Source: Chaunax sp. Z400
Taxonomy: Eukaryota > Chordata > Actinopteri > Lophiiformes > Chaunacidae
Reading direction: 5' to 3'
Assembly: GCA_037577475.1 (NCBI GenBank)
Contig: CM075204.1
Span: 8,542,855 to 8,606,854, forward strand
DNA length: 64,000 nucleotides
Shown: in pieces, positions 40,442-51,519 of the stretch
Layout: the number at the start of each line of letters is the position of its first letter
Position numbering within the stretch: the stretch's first letter is position 1
Program-made: the position numbers and the translations under genes
The notes under the pieces: generated by a model
The model's input: the letters and a program-made list of their open reading frames with translations, nothing else
The model's database searches: none
Told to the model about the DNA's origin: nothing

Positions 40442-43400
40442 TCACTGGCAGGGCTGGAGGACGTCATGGCGGCCAGACGAGGTTCTACTCAGGTTCTGCA
40501 AACGCACACAAACACACAAAAAATAAATAAATCAAACAACAGCGTTAAAACTTTAGATGCCTTCTCTATTGTGGCAGAAATATCAACATCACATTACATT
40601 TGGCTGCCAGACGTTCGACGAGACACAAAAGACGAAGCCAAATGATCTCATGACGTAAACCAAAAATTAGATCACCTGCGTTTCTCCCGTCATATTTTTA
40701 GAGGGTGAGAAAACTACAGATGAGTTAATGAGTACATGAATAGGTTGCTGTGGTTGACTGTGACTGTGCACCTGCACAGTTAATCCCCAGGTGATTATGA
40801 GTGAAGCTGACAAGATCCACGCACAGCCACTCTTTTTCCACTGCGCCAGCAAAACTAGCACCATTTCCCTTAATGTAGTTAATGAAGTTCACTGTCACTG
40901 CTGGTCATCTGTCTGCCTGCTTTTTTAACTATTTGTTGGCTACAGTAGAGACACAACTTTGTTCCACCCTGATGCCGTTCTCACAACAAACAGCAAAGCG
41001 GATTTAGCGAAAAAAGGAGGATATTAAACAGCTTGTTAGCGCGCCAATGAGCTATCATTGTTTTCTTGTTAACACATTTGATTTAACACAAAACAAACAC
41101 ATCTAGTAAGCTAGCTTTAATGAGCCAGCTGGCTTGTTATTAAGTAAATAAAAATTGTAAAAAAAAAGTTAAAAATTATGTTTCTGAATGTATCTAATTC
41201 TTTAGGTTCTTGTTTTTTGTTTTTGTTTTTCATTTAGCTTGTGAATATTGTCAGGTTGTTAGCATGCTAAATAATTTTTTTTATTGCTAACACACCCAAA
41301 ACAAGTGCATCGAGAGGGACTCTAGATTTAGCATGTTACATTTGTGTCTTTGCTAAATGAGCCTGCTGGCTAGTTAGTTAAAAGTTTCATTACATCTTTA
41401 AAACTCAGATTGGCAAAAATGTACCTCTGCCAACGAGGTTCTGTTTACACCCATGTGCATGGGTTTGTTTGTTGGATGGACGGATGGGTTGTCAGCAGGG
41501 CTATGCAAAAACGAATGGACGGATTTCCACGAAACTAAGTGGAAGGTAGGGGCATGGGACAGGAAATACTGCATTAAATTTTGCTGCAGACATGGATAAA
41601 GGGACGAATGTGGGAATTTTTTTCCTCTTCCTTTAACATTGCGAGATAGGGCGTTTTTCCCTAATCATGCAAAAACTATTGAAAGAATTTCCATCAAACT
41701 TTGTGGAGGGGTGAAGCATGGGCCAGACGAGAAAAAACAGATATGTGTTGCCTTAGCAGAGGTATGTGCTGTACTGAGTGTTATCTGAAGTCAATTATGT
41801 TAGATGCGACTGCCAGGAAAGCTATGAAGCAACTGCAAAGCCTCTGCAGTGTGTTTACCTTTGAAAGGCTAAGAGTGAAATCCCTTTGAGATATTGGAGG
41901 ATGTGTCGTCTTTGAGACAGGCCCAAAATAAACCAAAGCACGGAGATACGAAGAGGACAGTCAGCGTGACTCAGTGTGCAGAAAGCAAATAGTGTTGATG
42001 TCAACAAAGATGACGGCAGGAAGGAATCACAGGAATGTAAACCGCAGCGAAGGTTTCCTCAGAACAAATTCAGTCTGAAGCTTATGTCTGAAACAAAACA
42101 GACTTACGGTGTAAGTTTACTAAAATATGTTGCATTTATGATTTAAAAATATTGAGAAATGTGATTATCAGAGATAACACATTGTTTTTTCTAATCAAAA
42201 CATGTATTGATGTGTCTTTACACATTTTTCTTATTCATTTAGATTCTTTTTATTTTTTATTTTTGCTGTTCTCAGTTGAGTGTCATGGAAGCATGGTAAA
42301 AGAAGCGTAAGCAGTGAACGCAGTGTAAACACAGATAGGGCGACAGGAAGCGTGTGCAGGGCTCAGATTTTTTTTTAAAAAGAAGAAAAGAAAAGAGCAT
42401 AACAGCCACAGATAGTGAGCTGAGCGAGTACTTACAGGCAAACTTTGCCCAGCCAGTGCTGTAAGGTGCAGAGGATGAGGCAGCAGAGAGGAAGAGGACA
42501 GGAAACAAGTGAGAGAACATACATGCAAGTCTGATACGTAGGCTGTCAGAAAGGAAACAAGTGAAGTTTTGTCTCGTTTTTAGTCTCTCTTGATGTCGTT
42601 AAAGTGGTTGAGAGAAGTCTCCATCCTGATCAAAAGAGAATTCTCTGCAGAAACACAAAGCTCTTGGAATAACAAACGTCCCTCTAGATATGACACGGGT
42701 TGTTTCCGGCCTGACGAAACCAATATCAGTTGAATCCTATGGCGAGTGTAAATATGGAATGTTTGAAGTGCTGGCATGTTTATGAGAAGCCTACCTGTCC
42801 GGTCAGAGCCAGAGGGAGGTGTGAGGGGCTGCAGAGCGCCAGTGAGGCAACTGACGGAGGCAGCTCATGGATGGGAGGCTCGTCTAGGTCGTCGATGCGA
42901 GGTTTCTTGATGTTGGACTCAGGGCTGGTCAGAGGAGTCACACTGTTCCTCCTGATCAAGGTGCCAGGACCCCTCTTCACCTCCTGCGGGGCAAGAAATA
43001 TCACACACGCAACACTTTAGACCCTATGCATCCAGTTCTTAACAACGTTTCCACTGACAACGAACTGTCAAACACAGGAGTGACAGACATTAACATCAAT
43101 TCCACAGAGACAAGCAGGAAACTTTAGTTTGTCCATTTTATCAAGCGTCACCTCTGGTCTGTCTCTGTGAGTGTTCACCGCCTCCACATTCAGACAGATG
43201 GACTCCACTTTGCACCCGTAGGCGACCGGGGTGAGCCTCAGCACGGTGTGGAGGGGACACCTCAGGTAGGGCATCTCATCTGGAACAAGCAATCCGAGGA
43301 AAAACACGGATGTTAGAGGTCTTTGATTAGATTACGACACGAAAACAGAGGGCTTATGGCAGCTGTGGTACCCACCTGCACTTTTATCCAGGAAGTAGGC

Positions 43401-46400
43401 CAGCAGGCAGCGCATGACGGCTTGGTGGCAGATAACCAGGACGTTCTCTTGTCTCTCCAGCTCCATGATGACCGGCTCCACCCGCTGGACCAGGTCCTGG
43501 TAGGACTGCAATCAAGACGATGGGGTTGATGAATTGATTTTTTTTTTATGTTAGTTACATTAAATACCTCTGAAATAAGGATAAATTATTACATCTACAA
43601 TAGATATAATAATAATAATAATAATAATAATAGTCCATGTTATTGTAAATTTGGGGGCGACTTGTGTTTCAGTTGGCTTTCAGATGAATAAACCAGGTTA
43701 TGCAAAATGTAGTTTTGCATAACCTGGTTTATTCATCTTTTGCTTATAGTAGATGACTTGTATTAAAATACATGCTCTGTATTTCAGGTTTAAGTGTGAA
43801 GGTGTCCACTGGTTACATATCATATATATATATATAGAATTATCATGTACCTCTCCAGCAGGGTAGCGGTAGTAGAATTTGTCTTCATCTCTCAAAGCAA
43901 ACTCTTCAGGGAAATTCTCCTTCACCTCATCATACGTCATCTCCTCACACACTCCCTGTGACGAAACACACCCCCACATGTTCAGTTTGGCGACGACAGA
44001 TGCAGCTGTGTGATGCGGTTTTACCGCGATAGCATGCTACTCACGGCGTCTATCTCGTTGAGGGCCTTCCACTGTTCATACGGGACTCCCAGGTGCTCGG
44101 CGGTCTGGATGCTGCGGCACAGCTGGCTGGTCCAAACCTTCAGATCCTTCAGCTGCTGCTGCTCCACAAACTGAGCCAGGGCAGCAGAAAACTACACAGA
44201 AGGAGGGTGACAGGGTTCAACGCCTGAAGCTAATGCATGATGGTGTTGTTAAGTCTGTCTGAGGTTGTCTGTACCTGTCGGCCACGCGATGAGAGGCCGG
44301 CATCGCCGCCCAGCCGTCCCTCCAGGTTGTCGGTGCTCTCTCCGTGCTGACACACGTAGATGGTTCGGGGCTGAACGTGGATGTTCATCAGGTAGTAAAC
44401 GATCTTGCTCTGGATGTGATCCTGGATACGGTTAACAAGGTAACGCCGTCCAACGTCTATCACCTTGATGAAGGAGAGATCCCTGGAGGAGGAGAGTAAA
44501 CAGGACGGGATGAGTGAGCTACTGTTCGGGTCCGTGTCGGAAAATCGATAGATGTCCCGACATGTCGGTGCTGATCATTCACCTGTCATGCTCATCAGGG
44601 TCCAGAGGTTGGTAGCTGGTTTTGTAACATTCAATTCTCCTCTGGAAATCCAACATGGCTTCAGTCTTGTTACAGTCCAGGTAGTCCGGACATGACACCT
44701 TCACTTCCTGCACAGGGAGGGAAGATGGTCAGACGGGAAATAACACGCCTGATAGCGGAGGGTTATAAACGCTTAACGACTTTTTATACAACACCGGTAC
44801 ACACTGTGATAATACCATGACTCACCATGATGTTCGACGCGATTACACTGGGGTCATCACACACAGACTCGATGAAAAAGATCTGGGAACAAAACATTTT
44901 TAAAAAAGCAGTTTGAAGTTGCTGCACTGTTGATGAGGTCACACCTTGACTCTTCAGGTCGCCATGATCACACTCACCTTGAAGCCATTCTCAGCGCCAA
45001 ACTTGAGGATCATCTCTCGCCTCTCTCTTGTCGTGTTTGTGGCATCGAAGACCTGAGACAAACATGAAACGTTTTAATCGTCATGTCCCACGTTAGCTCT
45101 AAGGTTTTAAAAAAAAAAAGCAAAAGCGTGGCAGTAAACTCACCGCTACTTGGCCTCCCTCGTCCTTCAGATAGGACTTTACATCCCTCAGGGCTGCTAA
45201 GGCACACTGCCTACAGAAGACAGCGGAGAGGTTTATTTCATGTTGCCATTAAAACAGTGCAGACTCTAAGAGTGCATGTGCATCTGTCCAGAACTTACTG
45301 CCTGATTTTCACCGCACACTCATTGTCAGGCTTGAAGAAGTCAAAGGAGCTGTAGTTCTTCACCGCCTCCCTGCGGTACTCTCCAACATTAAAGACTACA
45401 ACACACACACACACACACAGAGAGAGAAGAAGAAGAAGAAGCAACAGGTGTGAGATGCTAGAAAAAGTGATGAGCTCCTGAGAACAAACTGCACCGGCGT
45501 TGACGTGCGTGTTTTTACGAGTGCTACCTTTGGTGGGCATGCCGATCCAGTTGAGGTATCGGGTGAGCTTCTTGGAGATGTACGTCTTGCCCCGAGCAGG
45601 AAGGCCCACCATCACGATGACTGTGGGGGGGTTGACGAAGTAGTGGGGGGCACCAGTTGCTGTGAGAGGGATGAAATGGAGGGAGGGGGGAGTTACAATA
45701 ACTGCAACTGCTCATTGCAACAAGGACAGAATTATCATCTTGAATGAAGGTGATGAGCTCTGTAATCTGAGCGGTTCATATAGGCAGCAGCCAGGCAGCT
45801 GGCACCAATAATGACTGGCCACCAATCACTGCAACCTGCCAGGATGTATTCATTGAAAGCACTTGTTTTCTCCTCTCACGCTGACACACTGCCGCCTCCA
45901 GACTCCTCTTTTATTTTCACCTCACTGCACACTGACCCACTTCTGCACAGTCTGAACCAGGATGAGTTGTGTTCACTTGACCACAGCTGTATACTGTAAC
46001 CCCAGCCATGAGTCACAGCAGGTGGGCCACGTTGTTTAAAGAGAAAAAAAACTGATCTCACACTATTCCCGGACATCTGGTTCATTATTCCCCAACCGTT
46101 CAGTCTCGCCTATTTTAGAGCATCTCATATAGCTCTTAACTCTCCTCCTTTTTAAAAGATTAGGAACATGTTTCATAAAAGTCTTGGTTTTGTCTGATCA
46201 AACTCTGAAGTTTGGATCAGCTCACAGCTGGGGAAGAAGCTAGTCCTGACCTGTCCATACCTCCAGCATGGACAGGGTGATCCTGTCATTGATCCGTAAC
46301 CCACATTATCCCATCAGTAATCAATGATCAGCAGCAGAGGGTTAATTAAGTGACCAATGTGACTCAGGATGAATGAAATCTTTCCAGTCCCTCTTCTGAT

Positions 46401-46696
46401 CTGATGTCTCTCATTTCATTTAGTTGTAGAATAAAAAATAAAGCTTTATTTTATTTTTGGTTTAAATTAGCAGACATCCTCTGCTCTCCTTTTAAAGCAA
46501 CTTTAACTAATCTTAAGAAGAAAAAAATAAAGAATAAAGGAGAGAAAGCTTCTCAATGACATTATTTTTTTTTTGCATTTGCTTGCTTTATTTTATTTGT
46601 TTGATCTCATCTATCGTATCTTATCTTCTCAGTGTGTGTGTGTCATCACTGTATCCGCACGCTGTGCATCAATATTTTAAAAATCGATACCAATAG

Positions 46697-46732
<36 letters not shown>

Positions 46733-47379
46733 TCTCTCATCAGTATCATCCTCGCGGGTCTCTGACAGCATCAGGATCGCACCATGCTCACGTGCGGCCG
46801 GACAACCAATTGGAAAACGGTATCGCGTCAAAAGCGTCACACGCAGGCGGCGAGGCGCTGTGGTAACCGTGGTGACCATAGTTAGCTTAGACATGCTCTA
46901 GTAGAGCCGTGACGTGCCGCGCGTGCTAATGAAGGCCTCCTATCAATGAAGTGATGAATCAGAGCACCGGTGTAGGACAGGTGCACCGAAGACTGAAGCA
47001 TCTCAGCAGAATTATAGCTTGTGTAGCTAACTAAAGCTATAACACATATATTAGAGGGACACTGGAGGGAAAATAAAGATTTGAAATCGTTGTTTAGTCG
47101 CATAGAACTGGTCACTTTATAGGAACAGAAGTCGCCTCTAGTGATGTATAAACTTAAACAGCATTGCCGAACGCCATTTTTATTCTACATAGGTTAGGCA
47201 CAAGAGATAAAAGGAGTCCACTTCCATGTTAACACCTTATACTTGTAAATACTTTAAGAGGAAAGTATAAGAATACCACAGGCATATTACAGGGTTTTAC
47301 CTCTCCGGGGTGCCGGCTTGCCATCCTTGGTGGGAATCCAGATCTTTTGGATCTTGTTCTGAGTCAGTTCTCTGGGCAT
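40442..47379 (-). CDS. pfkfb3: 6-phosphofructo-2-kinase/fructose-2,6-bisphosphatase 3
   Basis: Bifunctional cytosolic/nuclear enzyme that makes and breaks fructose-2,6-bisphosphate, the main activator of phosphofructokinase-1. Coding exons (minus): 47301-47379, 45528-45659, 45299-45395, 45144-45210, 44978-45052, 44826-44882, 44583-44707, 44275-44482, 44045-44191, 43851-43955, 43376-43505, 43152-43279, 42795-42983, 40442-40495; total 1593 nt, 530 residues (human 520). Start MPRELTQNKIQKIW matches the PFKFB3 N-terminus. Kinase domain: Walker A GLPARGKT (45-52), FDATNTT (127-133). Phosphatase domain: QHGE (256-259; family norm RHGE), catalytic-type Glu in GVCEE (about 333), His 391 in ICHQAV. 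The RRNS site (Ser 464) corresponds to the kinase-regulated Ser 461 of human PFKFB3. The C-terminal tail, not PFKFB2/4-like, fixes the paralogue. Splice sites are all GT-AG and frames join cleanly. Neighbour rbm17 lies upstream on the same strand. Confidence 0.95.
41420..41800 (+). mobile_element. MITE-like element inside last pfkfb3 intron
   Basis: Starts 'tacctctgccaacgaggttc', has 'gaatggacggatttccacga' followed by 'aactaagtggaagg', and ends 'gccttagcagaggtatgtgc' then 'actgagtgttat'. Same family as the copies at 22505 and 38275; antisense to pfkfb3. Confidence 0.75.
42436..42458 (-). other. pfkfb3: pfkfb3 alternative 23-nt microexon
   Basis: Bounded by a pyrimidine-rich tract ending 'ccttacag' and a consensus donor 'gtaagt'. 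Spliced after exon 42795-42983 (phase 0) it encodes HWLGKVCL plus two bases. Joined to the last exon (starting AACCTGA) it reads CT-A ACC TGA, giving L-T-stop. Mammalian PFKFB3 has a short isoform ending LLGKACLT made in the same way (recalled, not looked up). Inclusion would replace the 17-residue tail NLSRTSSGRHDVLQPCQ by nine residues. Confidence 0.8.
42580..42642 (-). other. pfkfb3: Possible alternative terminal pfkfb3 coding exon
   Basis: Using the acceptor 'tttctgcagag', a phase-0 exon would read NSLLIRMETSLNHFNDIKRD then TAA, giving another C-terminal tail after residue 513. The acceptor one AG earlier would give only RILF and stop. The peptide is not recognised and no nearby polyadenylation signal was identified, so this is weaker than the 40442-40495 tail. 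Confidence 0.35.
43682..43738. repeat. Perfect 26-bp inverted repeat, 5-nt loop
   Basis: Bases 43682-43707 are the exact reverse complement of 43713-43738, with loop TGTAG. It lies in the pfkfb3 intron between exons 43851-43955 and 43376-43505. In RNA either strand would form a 26-bp hairpin. No A/T-only bias: the arms include ACCAGGTTATGC. A (aat)n run lies nearby at 43606-43632. Confidence 0.97.
45400..45419. repeat. (CA)n microsatellite in pfkfb3 intron 2
   Basis: About ten CA units just upstream (in gene sense) of exon 45299-45395; the transcript therefore has a GU-rich run next to the acceptor 'gttgtag'. Confidence 0.9.
46698..46729. repeat. (CA)n microsatellite in pfkfb3 intron 1
   Basis: About fifteen CA units; creates an antisense poly-Cys/Val frame that is not a gene. 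Confidence 0.9.
46780..46930. promoter_or_regulatory. CpG-rich island-like segment in pfkfb3 intron 1
   Basis: This segment is markedly richer in CG dinucleotides than its surroundings ('cggcgaggcgctg', 'gacgtgccgcgcgtgc'). It carries two closely spaced hypoxia-response cores, ACGTG at 46912-46916 and GCGTG at 46921-46925. PFKFB3 is a known HIF-1 target in mammals through paired RCGTG sites, but those are in the 5' flank; an enhancer or alternative promoter here is inferred. Confidence 0.35.
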
Positions 47380-47660
47380 TCCTTAGAGACTGGAGAAGCC
47401 GCACAGTAAGCGAGAACCGAGCCGCTTATATCCCGAGGAAAAGAGTAAAAAAAAAAGAGCCGGTGGTTGTCTGAGTAGGAGCCGCTTCTGTTCAGGCGGA
47501 ATGAACCGACCTATTCACAGTGTCACAGAGCGCGTTGAGCCGGGCTAATCTGCCGGTCTGCGGCACGCATCCTCTATTTAACACCGCCCGGCCGGGAAGC
47601 AACGTGACTCCGGTGACGAAACACACTCACGCGCACAGACACAGTCGCATACACAAGAAT
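47380..47660 (-). promoter_or_regulatory. pfkfb3: pfkfb3 5' flank/promoter region
   Basis: GC- and CpG-rich sequence directly upstream of the pfkfb3 start codon. In gene sense a TATA-like GATATAAG lies at 47425-47432, about 50 bp before the ATG, which would leave a very short 5' UTR; the real start may lie further upstream. RCGTG cores, candidate HIF sites, occur at 47628-47632 (gene sense) and 47602-47606 (opposite strand). No transcript evidence is available. Confidence 0.45.
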
Positions 47661-50600
47661 TGACAGCAGGCCACAGCGCCCCCCTGTGGTAAACCCTATT
47701 CATTACATCATTTTACACTTGATCTACATTATTGGAATTGGTTTATATCGTTGTATAAAGGTTTTCCGGGGCAGCAGCATTTGATGATTTGCATGTAGCC
47801 TACGTATTCTATATAATGTTCTTATTACGTCTTATTGTGTTGTATTAATTATTTCAAATATGTGAGTTATTTATCTGTTTCCTGCCACTTTAGACAGATT
47901 TACACTGTTTATTGTGTTGCTGTAACAGGTGAATAATGTTGTTTCTTTAGTCCGAGGTGAAACATGAGGGAAGCGTGCGGTGTCTCACTGTACTTCCTAA
48001 TACTGGTTTGCCCCATTGAGTCATTAAGTCCAAACATGTTTTAATACAGGTGCAGAAAAGAATGTCGAGGGGCGAATGCAATAGGAGAGGACCAGCTTTC
48101 AAATTTACAAAATTTCTGTTACAATTAATACTATATATTTTATAAACTTAATTATGTTCCTTTTTTTTTCATTCTCAGTCTATGTATGCAGCTTCCATCT
48201 CAGCAGAGACTAAATATAAAAGCTTGCTGAGTTTCTGCCGGTTCACCATTTCACCCTGACCACCGTGACACCAGGCTGCAGGGTTCAGATGAGGAGATGA
48301 TGTTTTTCAAACGCAATATAAAATATTAAACCTTAAAAGCTTTAAAAAAATTTTTTACCATAACCTCATTCTGTTTACAATTGCACTTATTTCATTTAAT
48401 TATCACTATACTATCATTACACAATGCTGTATAGGTGAGTAACTTACATACTATTTACTAAAGTGTGAGAACTTGCAGTAGATTCTGGTTCCACTTTAAA
48501 AACGTGTGTAATTCTAAATACGTCAGCAGCTACTGAACCTTTTACAGTGTACTGAACTTCCTCAGTTGCATCATTTTGGACTTGTTTGAAAAAAAAACTC
48601 TGAACTCTCTCCAACCTATTCCCAAAATATATTTTCCCATATTTCAACAAAGTGTTTACAACTATCTAATATATAAACATATATCAGCAACACAGGGGGT
48701 AATCTTTGTTTGTTTTTGCAGAATTAGTATTTTTACTTTTCATACAGCTGCATTTATACCATGATGAAATATTTCACATTTTGAAGTTGTAAAGCCAAAT
48801 CAGCATAACTAGGCTGGTTTCAGAGAATATTCAGCTATACTGACTTAGGTTAAACATGAAACTCAGAAACAAAATTGCATGGAATAAATGATACATGAAT
48901 ATTAAAAATAGTAAACTATATAGTTCTTATAATCTATACCTTTTATTTTCTCCTTTGACTTGAACCCTTTCAGCTTTCTCCAAAAACCCCTTTCTGCATG
49001 ACACTCCAACTGAAATCCTGTTTATTTCATGGAGCTTATTAATCACAGTTTCCCGGTGAGAACTTAAACAAAGCCTACTTGTGAGGCAGAAGAGAACAGC
49101 AGTGTAGTTTGGATGTACTGTATATGAACCTAAACACCTTCCTAGAACACAATAGTGTCACTGCAGTTATTTTCTTAAACACAGGCAGAACAGAGATGAT
49201 CTTTATGACCTGAAGAATTCAGATGTGTCTCAGTGGAGAAACCAAACTTGGTTTGTGTCACTTGTTTGTCCTGATAGTGAAACATGTTCTAACTTGTAGG
49301 AACAGGAATGCAGTTTGTGGGTTTTTACAGGATAAGATTATTACCTTCCTTTAACTGTACAGTATGCTCTTATTTTCTCTAGAGAGACTGACAGAAGAAA
49401 AACATGCCTGCTCATATAAAGGCTTCTCATGACTCAACCAAGGCTGTCGCAATTTCATTATTTATATCAAACTGTTGCAATGTAAATAAAAGATTGCCCT
49501 GCCATACTTTTTTTTTTTACACTTCTGGTGCAAATGCCAGAAATCTGACAGTGATTTCTAACATATTTTGTCTCAGTATAAACCGCTTGTATATTCTGGC
49601 CATATTTCCCTAAAAATGGGATGAGGCACCGTGTAAGATCATTAAAATTATATATGTGGGGGAAAATGCTTGATTAAGTCTTTAGTCAGTAATAAAATGA
49701 ACTTTATATGTACACAAAATGAGCCATTTTTCAATGTTTATAACAGAATATACAAAACAGTAAGGTCAACAATGTCAAATATATGAAGGTTTGCAAAAAA
49801 GCAAGCTATAAGCTATAACGTATACAGAAAGTATATCATTATTTTATTTTGAATCGCATAAAACCTAATCATGCACATCATTTGCTATGCTAAGTACAAT
49901 TTTGAGGTACTTGTACTTGAGTATTTCCATTCTATGCCACTTTCTAGTTCTACAGAAACTACAGTAAAACTATAGCAGCTCCACATCAGCCAGCTGCAAC
50001 AGTAAAATGTTATTCATGCATGGATGCATCAGCGATACCAATTATAAACACATAACGCTCACAGGTTTTCTTTTTTGTGTGCAAAATGAGTAGTTTTACT
50101 ATTTATGCTTCAAGTACATGTTGCTGATAATACTTCTGTACTTTTCCACGAGTTGAATTTTACACACAGGACTTAAAGTGGATGCTTGCAAAAACTATAA
50201 ACCGCACTCTGTAACTACAGAGACAGCAGGAGGCTGCATCCAAAGTGAATCACCTAATTCATTCATCCTTCCATTTGAAGTTAGACCAACGTTTTGGTCT
50301 ACAAAAACTGGACCAGGTCACTTCCAGTCGCATGCACCATGACCTCTCAACCCATCTCATGTCACACTCTGGTATTTAGGTCAGGGTTTAATAGGCCGCT
50401 GACGGCCAATCACATCCTTCAGCTCTGCTGTGCATGCTCAGGACATGCGCTAACCATCGGTTCCCTACATATATATGTACTGCACACACTGCAGCTATAG
50501 CCAAAATAGACCTGCTGCTGACCCTGACACCCAGTATGGATATGGACATTTTCCCTGTGTTAAACCCCAGCTGGATTTTCTGTTCCACTTCACATACTGA

Positions 50601-51460
50601 AGGAGTGAACTTTCAGCTGGACTCTGGTCAGATGTATTCTTCTGAGAAAATGTTTTCTGGAGTTTTTTTGACGTAGCTTTTTACATTAGTAGTAATACCT
50701 AAGAAACACCAACAGTGCATCTACTTGAGCAGGATCCTTAAGTCTCTCCTCTCTCTTCCATATGCATTCAACCTTTCACCCCGGTATGAATGAAGGGATG
50801 AGATTTTTCACAGACTTCTCTCTACTTCTGTTTCTCTATCCTATTTCACTGATCTGAATTAAACCTGCTCCGGTGGGATCCTTCCTGCTGACGCTTTCCA
50901 CTGGATCCTCCAGGGCCTTTTGCCGCACTTACATAAATTCTGAACGCGGCCGGGGCTGCGTTCACCATCCCAGTCTGCTTCCCATAATCCATCAGGGCTA
51001 TGTTAAGACTGTGGGGCCCTGCCGGAGTTGTTAGCACTGCTGAGGAGCCAGAGTTCCGTCAGACTATTTCTGAGGGAAACTGGGCTTCTTTGATGTGAGG
51101 AGCTGCTCTATGACAGGATGTGTCGGGTTCAATTCATAATTTTGCCAGAAAAGTGTTTATACCATGATTAAATATTGCAACTGTAGTCCAGTCAGCATGA
51201 CTAAGCTAACTTCTGGTTCTAAATTTAAGAGAGTACTTAGGTATTTGCACTATAATAATAAAGGTTTAGCATATGAAACTCAAACGATTAAAAAAAAAAT
51301 TTGTATAAAGAAAACAGTAAACTAGACAGCTTGTACCATTTATTTTGTCTTTATTTTGACATTAAGGTATTTTTCATCACAGAAAAAAAAAAGTAATCTA
51401 CAACATGGACTCATTACTACATACAGACACTTCACTGCTGTTCAGGCAATATAAAAACGG
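47661..51460. other. Intergenic region between pfkfb3 and rbm17
   Basis: No gene recognised. The genes run in the same direction, so this holds the upstream region of pfkfb3 and the 3' flank of rbm17. One dispersed repeat (49896-50175) is present. Confidence 0.6.
49896..50175 (+). repeat. Dispersed repeat ('acttgagtatttccat' family), copy 3
   Basis: Contains 'gaggtacttgtacttgagta' then 'tttccattctatgccacttt', and ends 'gctgataatacttctgtact' then 'acacaggactt'. Closest of the three copies to the familiar teleost repeat. Confidence 0.8.
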
Positions 51461-51466
51461 TTTATT
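51461..51466 (-). terminator. rbm17: Polyadenylation signal of rbm17
   Basis: AATAAA on the minus strand, 54 nt beyond the rbm17 stop codon, implying a very short 3' UTR. A longer one using a later signal cannot be excluded. Confidence 0.65.
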
Positions 51467-51519
51467 ATGTACAAGTGTGCAGTTGATGTGTGTTTACAGT
51501 ATGTCGTCCAGCGGAGACG

